A program made the position numbers and the translations under genes. Shown piece after piece: positions 7,222 through 16,191 of a stretch of 35,987 nt of DNA. Under the pieces are notes generated by a model that ran no database searches, was not told where the DNA came from, and saw nothing but the letters and a program-made list of their open reading frames with translations. The stretch is from Clostridiales bacterium. GTDB lineage: Bacteria > Bacillota > Clostridia > Lachnospirales > Lachnospiraceae. The stretch's first letter is position 1, and the number at the start of each line of letters is the position of its first letter. The DNA is taken from NCBI GenBank assembly GCA_012519565.1, contig JAAYPX010000007.1, positions 1 through 35,987 of the forward strand, given 5' to 3'.

Positions 7222-8151
7222 TTGGTGTATCATTTTATAATTAATGCAAAAGCCAGTTCAGGTAAGGGAATAAAATACTGGTGGATAATAAAAAGGGAAT
7301 TAGATAATAGAAATATTAATTACAGAGCATATTTTACTAAACATAGCGGCCACGCTACTAATATAGCGGAGAAAATATGTAAAAGTAATTATGGAACTAA
7401 AAAAATAGTAATTGTCGGCGGTGACGGTACAGTCAATGAAGTAATAAACGGATTACATAACTATAATGAGATTATATTGGGCTATATTCCCTCTGGATCC
7501 AGTAATGATCTGGCTAGAAGTTTAAAAATACCCAAAGATCCCGTTGAAGCTTTAGAAAACATCCTTAAACCAAGGAAATTTCAGTATCTAGATCATGGTA
7601 TGATGGAATATATGAACAATAATATGGCTCCTAGAAAATTCGCCTGCTCCAGTGGTATAGGATATGATGCCAATGTCTGTTATGAGGTACAAAAGTCTAC
7701 TCTTAAGAAGCAATTAAATCGAATCGGAACTGGCAAATTGGTATATTTCCTTATCGCCATCAAACAAGCTCTGGGAATAGATTTTATGGATGCTGAAGTG
7801 ATTATTGACGGAGAGCAAAGATATTTTTATAAGAAAGTTCTTTTGCTATCTGGAATGATACATAAATATGAGGGAGGCGGTCTACCCATGGCTCCTTCTG
7901 CCAATCCCTCCGACGGCAAATTAAATGTAGTTATTGTCCATGGATTAAGTCGGCTGAAGATTTTAGCTTTTTTGCCTACTATTATATTCGGTAAACACAT
8001 TCATGTAAAAGGAGTGGAAACCTTTATATGCTCCAGCGCAGAGATTAAAGCAACTAAAGACATGGCTACTCACACAGATGGAGAAGTACCTGCTATCTGT
8101 TCACATATTAAGTTAAGCAATGTCCCCCATCAAATTCGAATGATAACATAG
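7222..8151 (+). CDS. Diacylglycerol kinase-like lipid kinase (DagK/YegS/BmrU family)
   Basis: This 309-residue cytoplasmic enzyme is of the DAGK_cat family. The nucleotide-binding motif GGDGTVNEV (66-74) and the following GYIPSGSSNDLARSL block are diagnostic. A C-terminal beta-sandwich region contains GGGLPMAPSANPSDGKL and ends with HTDGE, also typical. The likely reaction is ATP-dependent phosphorylation of a lipid such as diacylglycerol, returning it to phospholipid synthesis; the exact lipid cannot be told. The start is TTG at 7222 or GTG at 7225, both after AGGGAG. The ATG at 7218 is in another frame. It lies 15 bp upstream of a VanZ-like membrane gene, so the two are probably co-expressed in envelope lipid metabolism. 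Confidence 0.9.
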   Translation: MVYHFIINAKASSGKGIKYWWIIKRELDNRNINYRAYFTKHSGHATNIAEKICKSNYGTKKIVIVGGDGTVNEVINGLHNYNEIILGYIPSGSSNDLARSLKIPKDPVEALENILKPRKFQYLDHGMMEYMNNNMAPRKFACSSGIGYDANVCYEVQKSTLKKQLNRIGTGKLVYFLIAIKQALGIDFMDAEVIIDGEQRYFYKKVLLLSGMIHKYEGGGLPMAPSANPSDGKLNVVIVHGLSRLKILAFLPTIIFGKHIHVKGVETFICSSAEIKATKDMATHTDGEVPAICSHIKLSNVPHQIRMIT

Positions 8152-8166
8152 AAAGTTGGTTGTATT

Positions 8167-9054
8167 ATGCCTAGACGCTCTTATACTAATATTTCATTGT
8201 TAATAGTAGTGTTAAGTATGGTAACTATATTAGCACAATTTATAACTTATTATTTTATTGCTTCCCCCTATGTGATTATTGGGATATCAACTATAGTTTC
8301 CATATTTAGCACCCATATTTTACTAAACAAGTCCTTAACCTATGAAACTGGTTTTATTTATTCATTACTTACATTATTTGTTAGCTTGATTATAACCTTA
8401 ATGACTTTCTACAGTAAGGACCAGTCTATTTTTCCTTATTCCGGTCTTCTATTTGCAATTGTCTTTATCAACTGGTTTATTCCTAGCCTTCACTGTTTCA
8501 TCCGCAACATGCTTGATACTGGTGGAAGAATTGGAGGCTATTACTCCTTCTATAGAAATCATAGCATAGTTTTAATAATCTTTTACATAGGTATCTTTAT
8601 ATATGGTTTTATTTATCCTGAGGCAGTTCAAAGGTTCTATCCATTACCATTTACATTTAACCATGGAAATATAATACCTTTTAATATACTTTCTGCCCAA
8701 ATTGAATTATACATCTATCACCAATTACCATTATCCGATATCTTAATTTACCTATTTAGCAGAATAGCAATTTTTGCTCCTTTTGGTTTTTATATCGCAC
8801 TAGTTACTAGGAAAAAATCTAAACTCATAAGATTTTTATTGTACTTACTCATCCCTGTAATCATTGAAACTATCCAGTATTTTTATGCTAGCTCATATTC
8901 TGATATTGATGATATTATCTATGGACTTATTGGCTGTATTCTTGGGGGCTTCTTATTCCAGTTAAAAAACTATGTATTCCGCTTGTTTTCTGGACAAGAT
9001 TTCCTTGCTACTAGGCATAGATATAGTAATTATAATCGGCCCCTACATTTTTAA
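8167..9054 (+). CDS. VanZ-like family membrane protein
   Basis: This 295-residue integral membrane protein has about eight hydrophobic segments. The C-terminal half carries the VanZ-like layout: NIIPFNIL, then a helix with IAIFAPFGFYIAL, then IPVIIETIQYFYASSYSDIDDIIYGLIG, where the Glu, Gln and Asp-Asp positions are the conserved polar residues of the family. The N-terminal half (about 1-140) is extra membrane sequence not needed for a minimal VanZ domain. VanZ proteins affect glycopeptide sensitivity in some bacteria, but most homologues have no known role. The gene follows the lipid kinase by 15 bp without a good Shine-Dalgarno site, suggesting translational coupling. Its stop is 7 bp from the end of the convergent helicase gene, with no terminator hairpin between them. 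Confidence 0.82.
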   Translation: MPRRSYTNISLLIVVLSMVTILAQFITYYFIASPYVIIGISTIVSIFSTHILLNKSLTYETGFIYSLLTLFVSLIITLMTFYSKDQSIFPYSGLLFAIVFINWFIPSLHCFIRNMLDTGGRIGGYYSFYRNHSIVLIIFYIGIFIYGFIYPEAVQRFYPLPFTFNHGNIIPFNILSAQIELYIYHQLPLSDILIYLFSRIAIFAPFGFYIALVTRKKSKLIRFLLYLLIPVIIETIQYFYASSYSDIDDIIYGLIGCILGGFLFQLKNYVFRLFSGQDFLATRHRYSNYNRPLHF

Positions 9055-9060
9055 CATATT

Positions 9061-11475
9061 TTACTCCCCTTTATTGCTCCAGAATTCTTCCAAGACAGGA
9101 TACATAGATGTTTGGTTAACATAAATATTGGGAAACCATTCCCTAGGAAATAAGTTTTGATACTGTTTAAAACAAAATCTTTCATCCAATAGCAAGATTG
9201 CCCCTCTATCTTCCTTGGTACGGATTACCCTCCCTGCTGATTGCAAAACCTTATTCATACCTTGATACAGATATGAATATTCAAAACCCATCTTATTTCT
9301 CTCGTCATAATAAGCCCTAAAGAGTTCTCTTTCATTGCATACCATAGGAAGACCAGTCCCTACAATTACTGCTCCAATCAACCTATCATTTCTAAGATCA
9401 ATTCCCTCGCTGAAGATGCCTCCCATTACACAGAATCCGATTCTGCTTTTGTCTGGAGCTTCTACGAATTGATTTAAAAACTCTTCTTTTTCTTCTTCTG
9501 TCATCCTGCTACTTTGCACAACTAAGCCCTCCAGCTGGTTATCAGCCAGCAGGACTATCTCCTCCATCATACTATAAGAGGGGAAGAACACCATGTAATT
9601 TCCAATTTTGGCCTTAGTAAAATCAATAATATAATCTAATATCTTTCTATATTCCTTCTCCGATCTTCTTGTATACTTGGTACTTACATCAGTGCCAATC
9701 ATTATTAAACGGTTATCCAGTAAAAATGTTGAAGGGGCATAGACAGCATAATCTTCTTCACTTCCTCCCAATTGTTCCTTATAATACTTTATAGGTAAAA
9801 AGGTTGCAGAAAATAGAATTGAACTTCTGCCCCTCTCTAGACAGTTCTGCATATTCTTAGAGGGATCCATACATTGCAGTTTAATCCTAAAATTATTATC
9901 ATTATCATAATCTGTATAGATGGTGTAATTATCATCCAATATTTCAAATATATTAAGAAAGTGTCTGACATCTAAAAAAAGTTTCATAAGCTCTTCATTT
10001 CCCTCAGAAACTACATGGTCCTGCAGAAATACTTCAAATTCCGACATCAAACCCAGTAAATGATAGGCAAAATCAGAGATATTCTCCACTATCTCGAATT
10101 CATCACACTCTCTCTTTAATTTTAGAAGATCGCTATTACAATTATTTAAATGTTTGGCCAATTCACCACTAATATTTTTAACAATGTTTTTTACAACTAA
10201 GAAATCTTCTTTTACCAGTGTTGCACTGTACATCTCCCTGGCCCTATCTACCATATTATGGGCCTCGTCAATTAAAAATACATAATCATTCTTTTTCTCA
10301 CTGGCGAAAAATCTTCTTAGGTATACATTGGGATCAAATACATAATTATAGTCACATATAATTGCATCGGCCCATAAAGCTACATCTAAACACATTTCAA
10401 AAGGGCATACCCCATACTTTTTAGCGTATTCATTGATAAGATCCCTAGATATATCATTTTTATTTAATAAAAGGTCATAGACTGCATCATTAACTCTATT
10501 ATAGTAACCCTTTGCCCTCTCACAAGCCACAGGATTACAGTCAGGCTTATCTAGAATACATATTTTTTCCTTGGCGGTTAATGTTACAACCTTCATATTT
10601 AGTCCTTTTTCACCAAGCATACGAAAGGTATCCTCTGCCACTGTTCTGGTTATGGTTTTTGCCGTTAGATAAAATATCTTACTAACCAGATCCTCTCCCA
10701 TGGCTTTAACAGAAGGAAAGACTGTGGATATGGTTTTACCTACACCAGTTGGTGCTTGTATAAAAAGCTTTCTATTCCTGAGAATTGTCTTATAAACATC
10801 AGTAACCAGCTTTTTTTGACCCTCTCGATAAGAAAAGGGGAATTCCAACCCTTTAATGGACTGATTCCTTTTCTTGGTCCAGTTAATCTGCCATACAGCC
10901 CATTTACTATATTCATAGATTAGATTATTAAACCATTCTTCTAAATCATCATAGGATAATACCTCTTCAAAATAGCGCAGGTTTTCAGTCTTAAGATTAC
11001 AATAGGTTAGTCTTATACCTATACTTTTATGGTCATGTTGTTTAGCGTATATATAGGCATAACACATTACCTGGGCTTTGTGAACATCTATAGGAGCTTT
11101 TAAATGGGATAGGTCCATATACATACCTTTGATTTCATCAATGGTAATAGATGGAGGAGGCACAATCGATGCATCATCTTCTAATAAGGCAAAAATATTA
11201 TTCTGAACTTCCTCATTAATTATAATACCATCAGCTCTACCTTCCACAGTTAAATCTATAGTAATACCATCCCTGGTAACTGGCATAGTAATACTTAAAG
11301 GTACTTCTGCTGTATAATTGACACCCATGCTTTTCTGGATTTTCCGATGTATCCTGCTTCCTTCATGCATGGCATCTACTTCATACCTAACTCTTCTATT
11401 GTCAATATCCCCTGACCTAAGGATAAACTCAACAAGGTTACGTACCGATATTTTAATCTGATAATTATTAGTCAA
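9061..11475 (-). CDS. RecB/Cas4-like nuclease fused to a DinG/Rad3-family Fe-S DNA helicase
   Basis: The 804-residue protein has two parts. Residues about 30-145 show a PD-(D/E)XK nuclease pattern: HEGSRIH (37-43), an Asp in GRADG (82), DEIKG with Glu114 and Lys116, and QVMCY (135-139), the RecB-type Q...Y motif. From about 215 it is an XPD/DinG-type superfamily 2 helicase: Walker A APTGVGKT (241-248), likely Fe-S cysteines C306, C313, C318, C357 and C362, DEAH (403-406) and a C-terminal QSAGRVIRT motif VI. It probably processes structured or damaged DNA in the cytoplasm. The start is TTG after AGGAGG at 8 nt. This fusion is known in Firmicutes, but its physiological substrate is not clear. 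Confidence 0.88.
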   Translation of the reverse strand: MTNNYQIKISVRNLVEFILRSGDIDNRRVRYEVDAMHEGSRIHRKIQKSMGVNYTAEVPLSITMPVTRDGITIDLTVEGRADGIIINEEVQNNIFALLEDDASIVPPPSITIDEIKGMYMDLSHLKAPIDVHKAQVMCYAYIYAKQHDHKSIGIRLTYCNLKTENLRYFEEVLSYDDLEEWFNNLIYEYSKWAVWQINWTKKRNQSIKGLEFPFSYREGQKKLVTDVYKTILRNRKLFIQAPTGVGKTISTVFPSVKAMGEDLVSKIFYLTAKTITRTVAEDTFRMLGEKGLNMKVVTLTAKEKICILDKPDCNPVACERAKGYYNRVNDAVYDLLLNKNDISRDLINEYAKKYGVCPFEMCLDVALWADAIICDYNYVFDPNVYLRRFFASEKKNDYVFLIDEAHNMVDRAREMYSATLVKEDFLVVKNIVKNISGELAKHLNNCNSDLLKLKRECDEFEIVENISDFAYHLLGLMSEFEVFLQDHVVSEGNEELMKLFLDVRHFLNIFEILDDNYTIYTDYDNDNNFRIKLQCMDPSKNMQNCLERGRSSILFSATFLPIKYYKEQLGGSEEDYAVYAPSTFLLDNRLIMIGTDVSTKYTRRSEKEYRKILDYIIDFTKAKIGNYMVFFPSYSMMEEIVLLADNQLEGLVVQSSRMTEEEKEEFLNQFVEAPDKSRIGFCVMGGIFSEGIDLRNDRLIGAVIVGTGLPMVCNERELFRAYYDERNKMGFEYSYLYQGMNKVLQSAGRVIRTKEDRGAILLLDERFCFKQYQNLFPREWFPNIYVNQTSMYPVLEEFWSNKGE

Positions 11476-11493
11476 CCCCTGTACCTCCTAAAT

Positions 11494-11549
11494 TACTATA
11501 TATAAAAAGCATCCTTAAGTCTTTCTTTTAAGGATGCTTGTATATAGTA
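11494..11549 (-). terminator. Terminator downstream of the charged unknown gene
   Basis: Arms AAGCATCCTTAA (11507-11518) and TTAAGGATGCTT (11528-11539) are perfect. An outer TACTATATA/TATATAGTA pair (11494-11502, 11541-11549) extends the stem. On the minus strand a T run follows, and the helicase Shine-Dalgarno site lies just beyond. It probably separates the 147-codon ORF from the helicase gene. Confidence 0.75.
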
Positions 11550-11612
11550 ATAATATATCAGATTATGAACAAAAGTTCTATGCATTTCTAGCTTACATAT
11601 TACCTTTATATA

Positions 11613-12023
11613 TTACCTATCATAATATTCATCATAATCATCATCTAAACCATTTAAATAGTTAACAGTCCAATAATTTTTATTGTTCACCCTCTTTGTC
11701 TTTGTTTGGGCGCGTCTTGGTCTTTCAAAATCATCCTCTCGAAGTTTCCTCTGTAAGGCCTTTTTCTCCCGTTCTAAACGCTTTAGCGTCTCTAATTTGT
11801 CCGACTGTTCATTCAAGTCCTTACCATTGGATCGTTTTCTTCCTTCACCATTCTTCTGCCCAAAAGTAACATTATCCTCCTCTTCATCTTTCAGTACATA
11901 CGTGTTTTTATAAGAGCTTTTTCCTACATTTTTTTTGGACTTGATTTGATTATAGTCCTTTTTACTTTTTTGCTCTACACTATTTTCTCTAATCATTCTT
12001 TCATTAGCATTGGCTGTAGCCAC
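11613..12023 (-). CDS. Unknown highly charged protein
   Basis: I do not recognise this protein. The track ORF starts at a GTG at 12056, but GAGAGGGG lies inside it and points to TTG (12026) or GTG (12023) as the real start; I use 12023, giving about 136 residues. It is almost entirely polar and charged, with few hydrophobic residues. A Lys/Asn/Ser-rich N-terminal half is followed by a helix-prone KLETLKRLEREKKALQRKLR segment that could be a short coiled coil. The end is aromatic and acidic (NYWTVNYLNGLDDDYDEYYD). No signal peptide, membrane segment or metal motif is present. Conservation of the C-terminal aromatic and acidic tail would be the best sign of a real binding site. It is followed by a terminator and is divergent from the DUF1292 gene. 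Confidence 0.65.
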   Translation of the reverse strand: MATANANERMIRENSVEQKSKKDYNQIKSKKNVGKSSYKNTYVLKDEEEDNVTFGQKNGEGRKRSNGKDLNEQSDKLETLKRLEREKKALQRKLREDDFERPRRAQTKTKRVNNKNYWTVNYLNGLDDDYDEYYDR

Positions 12024-12143
12024 CAAAATGAACCCCTCTCTAAACAATTTCTGCACATATAATCATCTGTGCTTCCACAATTTAATTTTATGCTTTTTTA
12101 TTATAAAGTCAATATAATTTTAATAAAAATTTTTATATTTAGG

Positions 12144-12172
12144 TTGCATTTTTTTTCTAAATCTGATACATT
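12144..12172 (+). promoter_or_regulatory. Candidate sigma-A promoter for the DUF1292 gene
   Basis: TTGCAT (12144-12149) and TACATT (12167-12172) are 17 bp apart. A small CTCCA/TGGAG inverted repeat (12187-12203) lies in the leader before the GAGGT Shine-Dalgarno site. Confidence 0.5.
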
Positions 12173-12229
12173 CTAAATATATATTTCTCCATATATTTTG
12201 GAGCTAAAATAAAAAAGCGAGGTAGTATT

Positions 12230-12613
12230 ATGAGCGATCACAATCACAATGGCAGTTGCGGCTGCGGACACAATCATAGCCATGAATTTGAATATGATTC
12301 TATTACTTTATCATTAGATGATGGCAAAGAGATAAATTGCGCTGTATTAGAGATATTTACAGTAGAGGGCAAGGATTATATCGCCCTTGTTCCTGAAGAT
12401 TCAGAAGACGAAGAAGAAGGTAATGTGTTCTTGTATCGTTACATCGAAGAAGAGAACGGAGAGCCTCAACTACTTAACATTGAAGATGATGACGAATTTG
12501 AAGCTGTTGCTGATGCTTTCGAAGAGATCCTTGATGCACATGAATTCGATGAAATGTTTGATGACGATGACTTCGATATCTTTGATGATTTCGACGATGA
12601 AGATGAAGAATAA
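12230..12613 (+). CDS. DUF1292 protein with a His/Cys-rich N-terminal segment
   Basis: The 127-residue protein has three parts. The first 20 residues are HNHNGSCGCGHNHSHE, a dense His/Cys cluster that could bind zinc or another transition metal. Residues about 22-95 fit DUF1292, with TLSLDDGKEINCAVLEIFTVEGKDYIALVP and YRYIEEENGEPQL, a small beta-rich fold widespread in Firmicutes whose function is unknown. The last 30 residues are nearly all Asp, Glu and Phe. It has no signal peptide. The N-terminal segment is unusual for DUF1292 proteins and suggests metal sensing or storage, which is inference. It starts with ATG after GAGG, has its own promoter and ends at a bidirectional terminator. Confidence 0.88.
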   Translation: MSDHNHNGSCGCGHNHSHEFEYDSITLSLDDGKEINCAVLEIFTVEGKDYIALVPEDSEDEEEGNVFLYRYIEEENGEPQLLNIEDDDEFEAVADAFEEILDAHEFDEMFDDDDFDIFDDFDDEDEE

Positions 12614-12662
12614 TAGTCCCATAATATAAAGACTATTTGTCCAATATACCTGCAGTAAATCA

Positions 12663-12720
12663 AAATAAAGAACCATAAGCACTATGATATTAACTCATTA
12701 ATGCCTATGGTTCTTTATTT
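12663..12720. terminator. Bidirectional terminator between the DUF1292 and UvrD-like genes
   Basis: Perfect 15-bp arms AAATAAAGAACCATA (12663-12677) and TATGGTTCTTTATTT (12706-12720) surround a 28-nt loop, with A/T runs on both outer sides. The downstream arm runs into the stop codon of the helicase gene. Confidence 0.8.
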
Positions 12721-14545
12721 ATTGTATCTCAGCTATAAATCTAGAAGCTTCCATGGTTTTATTATAACGCTCCTTGCTACTATAAATATATAGATGATCC
12801 TTGGCCCTAGTCATAGCCACATAGAAGAGACGCCGTTCTTCTTCAATATCCGCATCCAGTATAGCCTTTTTATGAGGGGTAATACCTTCGTTAGCATCCA
12901 CTATAAAGACCACATCAAATTCTAATCCCTTGGAACTATGCATGGTGGCAATTGTGACGCTGTCCACGTTTTTGTTTCGGTTTTCTTCAAATTGCCTCAA
13001 CAATTCTTCTTTATAGTCTTTCATATATTGAAGCCACTCACCAAAGCTTTCAAAGTTTTTAGCATTTTCCTGTAATTCGTCTAATACATCTAACAGTTCC
13101 TCATACTTGATTTTTCTAAGCTGAGCATATTCCTGTAAATATTCCTCGTACCCTATTCCCCTCCTAATATAATTCACAGCTGCATAGGGTTTCATACGGC
13201 ATAGCATAGCCAAATCATATTCCAGCTGATCTAGCCTTTCCAGCATCCAATTCTTATCCTCATAGTATTCCTTGATATCATCTAGATTTACCTCTGGCCT
13301 ATCAAAGCATTCACGGCTTACATATCGCTTTGGCTTATTAATTATTTGCAGAAATAATCTGCGATCCCAGTTACCCATGGCTATCTTAATATAGGATATA
13401 ATATCCCTGGCAATCCAATGGTCAAAGATATTTGGTAGGTTGTCCTTCATTCGAAAGGGTATATTATATTCCATTAATTTATGAAGTAGGGCCTCAGACC
13501 CCATATTAGTCCTAATAAGAATTGCCATATTGTTTAAAGCAATACCTTTTTTGTTTAGCTTTATTATCTCCTCTGCCAATGTTTTATTTTCCTGGGTTAA
13601 AGTTTCAAAATTTTTTATAACAATACTACTTCCACTGGCACGAACTGCATTAACAGCCTTATCATATCTCTGTTCATTATTCTTAATTAACTTGGATGAT
13701 GCTGCCACTATATTGGCTTGGGAACGATAATTTTTATCCAATAAAATTCTCTTGCCATCTGGATAATCCTTGGGGAATTTTAGCATAATCTCTGGTTTTG
13801 CACCGCGAAAACGGTAGATGGATTGATCATCGTCTCCTACGATAAAGAGATTATTATGGGGCGCTGCCAACATTTTAACTATTTCATATTGAATTCTGTT
13901 GATATCCTGAAACTCATCAATCAATATGTATTGAAATTTATTCTGCCAAAGGGCCAAGATATCTTTTCTCTCGGATAGGAGTTGATAACATAAAACCAGC
14001 ATATCATCAAAGTCTATTAGATTGGCCCTACGGAGTTTCTTATCATATTCTTGATATATTTTTTTAAAAACATCACTGGCACAATGGGAAGAATAATAAT
14101 TTGCCAGGTCAATCTGCTCCCCCTTTACCAAGCTTATCTCAGATGCTATGTCTGATATAAATTCCTTCTCATCCTCATATTCCAGGTCCAATCTTTGTAT
14201 TGTTTCTCTTAAAAATTGATTCCTAACCTCCTCCCTTACAATATTGGAGGCATTAAGGTGATAAGCATATTTTAATATAGTAAAAAATATAGCATGGAAT
14301 GTTCCATAACTTACTGCAGTATAGTTAACCTTCATCCTTTTAAGGAATCTATCCTTCATCTCATTGGCAGCAGCTTTGGTAAATGTAATTACAAGAATAT
14401 GCTTCTCAGGTATCTTATATTCTTCTATCAGATACCTAGTTCGCTCTGTTATTACAAAGGTTTTCCCTGAGCCTGGCCCTGCTAGAACTAACATCGGCCC
14501 ATCTTTATGCTGCACTGCTTGCTTCTGCGCCCAATTCATCTCCAT
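12719..14545 (-). CDS. Short UvrD/PcrA-like superfamily 1 DNA helicase
   Basis: The 608-residue protein has the UvrD motif series: Walker A AGPGSGKT (22-29), TFTKAAANEM (Ia), DEFQD (210-214), GDDDQSIYRFRG (237-248), NYRS (IV), TMHSSKGLEFD (V) and VAMTRAKDHLYIYSS (VI). It should unwind DNA 3' to 5' during repair or recombination. It is shorter than ordinary PcrA (about 720 residues or more), ending about 25 residues after motif VI. It therefore lacks the usual C-terminal tail that contacts RNA polymerase, and is probably an accessory paralogue rather than the housekeeping PcrA. It starts ATG after AAAGAGG. It is downstream of gltX in the same direction but separated by a hairpin terminator. 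Confidence 0.9.
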   Translation of the reverse strand: MEMNWAQKQAVQHKDGPMLVLAGPGSGKTFVITERTRYLIEEYKIPEKHILVITFTKAAANEMKDRFLKRMKVNYTAVSYGTFHAIFFTILKYAYHLNASNIVREEVRNQFLRETIQRLDLEYEDEKEFISDIASEISLVKGEQIDLANYYSSHCASDVFKKIYQEYDKKLRRANLIDFDDMLVLCYQLLSERKDILALWQNKFQYILIDEFQDINRIQYEIVKMLAAPHNNLFIVGDDDQSIYRFRGAKPEIMLKFPKDYPDGKRILLDKNYRSQANIVAASSKLIKNNEQRYDKAVNAVRASGSSIVIKNFETLTQENKTLAEEIIKLNKKGIALNNMAILIRTNMGSEALLHKLMEYNIPFRMKDNLPNIFDHWIARDIISYIKIAMGNWDRRLFLQIINKPKRYVSRECFDRPEVNLDDIKEYYEDKNWMLERLDQLEYDLAMLCRMKPYAAVNYIRRGIGYEEYLQEYAQLRKIKYEELLDVLDELQENAKNFESFGEWLQYMKDYKEELLRQFEENRNKNVDSVTIATMHSSKGLEFDVVFIVDANEGITPHKKAILDADIEEERRLFYVAMTRAKDHLYIYSSKERYNKTMEASRFIAEIQ

Positions 14546-14604
14546 ATCTTACCTCTTTCCCTGCACCTAATAACTCTAATACACATTTTATAAATATATT
14601 TTAT

Positions 14605-14635
14605 AAAGCCCTTCGCAAGAGTTGTGAAGGGCTTT
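14605..14635 (-). terminator. Terminator between gltX and the UvrD-like gene
   Basis: Perfect 10-bp arms AAAGCCCTTC (14605-14614) and GAAGGGCTTT (14626-14635) lie 25 bp after the gltX stop. The T run is stronger on the plus side; on the minus strand only ATAAAATAT follows, so some read-through into the helicase gene is possible. Confidence 0.7.
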
Positions 14636-14659
14636 TTTGTACATTACATTTACTACTTA

Positions 14660-16135
14660 TTAACTCAATTTTTCTATAGCTTTTTTAATTCTACTTAAGC
14701 TTTCTTCCTTACCTATGATGCTCATTATCTCATAGGCACCCCCAGGGGTCGATTGTTTTCCCGATACAGCTGTTCTAATTGGCCATAAACCTTGACCATT
14801 CTTAATCTCTTTCTCCTTAATATAAGTCATTATGACATTCTCAATATTATCCTCAGAATAGTCGTCCAAGGCTTCAAAACGAGGCAATAGTTCCTGTAAA
14901 ACCCCTAAGGAACTTTCAGCCGTAGTTTTCATCTTCTTATGGGTATAGATAGCTATATCATAATCTGGCAGTTCCTCAAAGAAATCAATCATATCTTTAA
15001 TATCACAAAATGTCTCTATTCTGGTTTTAACTAAAGTTGCTATTTTTCTTAGATCCAAATCCTTCTTAATAACTTCTTTTATATATGGCAGGGCCAGACT
15101 ATAATATTTATCAAACTCCATGTTTTTAATATATTCACCGTTCATCCAGCGTAACTTTACCATATCAAAGACTGCTGGTGCTTTATTAATATTATTATAA
15201 TCAAATTCCTCTATTAATTCTTCAAGGCTCATAATCTCCTTATTACTTTGAGGACTCCACCCCAGTAATGCAACGAAATTAACAATGGCCTCAGATACAA
15301 AGCCCTGCTCTAACAGATCTTCATAAGAAGAGTGTCCACTTCTTTTACTTAGCTTCTTATGTTCTTCATTGGTTATTAAAGGACAGTGAATATATACTGG
15401 CTCCTCCCAACCAAAATCTTGGTACAGTCTTGTATACTTTGGTGTTGAGGATAGATATTCATTCCCCCTAACCACATGGGTTATTTTCATCAAGTGGTCA
15501 TCTACCACATTGGCAAAATTGTAGGTTGGATAACCATCTGATTTAATCAAAATCATATCATCTAATTCTTCGTTCTTAACACTTATCTCACCAAAGATAA
15601 CATCCTTAAAGGTAGTAGTTCCCTGGACGGGAATATTTTGGCGAATAACAAAGGGAACCTTATTAGCTAACTTCTCCTCTATCTCTTCTTTAGATAAATG
15701 AAGGCAATGCTTGTCATACTTAGTGATTTCCTTAACTTCATTATCTTCATCTCCATCTTCGCTACCAATTGTACTTTTTAAAGTCCCTAATCTTTCCTTA
15801 GAGCAAAAACAATAATAAGCAGCACCCTTTTCTACCAATTGTTTAGCATATTCTAAATATATCCCTTTGGCAAATCTCTCGCTTTGGACATAAGGGCCAT
15901 AACCGCCATCCTTATCAGGTCCTTCGTCATGAATAAGTCCTGTTCCTTGTAGGGTACGGTATATAATATCTACTGCGCCTTCAACATATCGTTCCTTATC
16001 TGTATCCTCTATTCTTAAAACAAATGATCCATTTTCATGCTTTGCTATCAAATACGCATATAAGGCAGTTCTTAAATTTCCAACATGCATTCTCCCTGTA
16101 GGACTGGGAGCAAATCTGGTTCTGATTGTAGCCAT
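14660..16135 (-). CDS. gltX: Glutamyl-tRNA synthetase
   Basis: This 491-residue class I aminoacyl-tRNA synthetase attaches glutamate to tRNA-Glu in the cytoplasm, possibly also to tRNA-Gln if GatCAB is used, as is usual in clostridia. The ATP-binding signature is seen as [13 protein letters not shown] (8-20, the HIGH motif) and KLSKR (261-265, the KMSKS motif). Also typical are RIEDTD (41-46) and WMNGEYI at the start of the anticodon-binding half. A CFCSKE cysteine pair (about 109-111) lies in the zinc-site position of some family members. The ATG follows GAGGGA. It lies 56 bp downstream of the zinc-ribbon gene, probably in the same transcript, and is followed by a hairpin terminator. Confidence 0.97.
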   Translation of the reverse strand: MATIRTRFAPSPTGRMHVGNLRTALYAYLIAKHENGSFVLRIEDTDKERYVEGAVDIIYRTLQGTGLIHDEGPDKDGGYGPYVQSERFAKGIYLEYAKQLVEKGAAYYCFCSKERLGTLKSTIGSEDGDEDNEVKEITKYDKHCLHLSKEEIEEKLANKVPFVIRQNIPVQGTTTFKDVIFGEISVKNEELDDMILIKSDGYPTYNFANVVDDHLMKITHVVRGNEYLSSTPKYTRLYQDFGWEEPVYIHCPLITNEEHKKLSKRSGHSSYEDLLEQGFVSEAIVNFVALLGWSPQSNKEIMSLEELIEEFDYNNINKAPAVFDMVKLRWMNGEYIKNMEFDKYYSLALPYIKEVIKKDLDLRKIATLVKTRIETFCDIKDMIDFFEELPDYDIAIYTHKKMKTTAESSLGVLQELLPRFEALDDYSEDNIENVIMTYIKEKEIKNGQGLWPIRTAVSGKQSTPGGAYEIMSIIGKEESLSRIKKAIEKLS

Positions 16136-16191
16136 ATAAATCCCTCACTATCGATTATAATATTTTAGTTTACTCGGTTTTATATTAATTA

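Noticed and set aside
12466-12682. Minus-strand Ser-rich ORFs behind the DUF1292 gene
   Set aside because: They are antisense readings of the Asp/Glu-rich tail and of the terminator.
9061-14545. Nuclease-helicase, unknown charged protein, DUF1292 and UvrD-like gene as one defence island
   Set aside because: Terminators and strand changes separate the genes, and no other defence or mobile genes are nearby; no support for a shared system.
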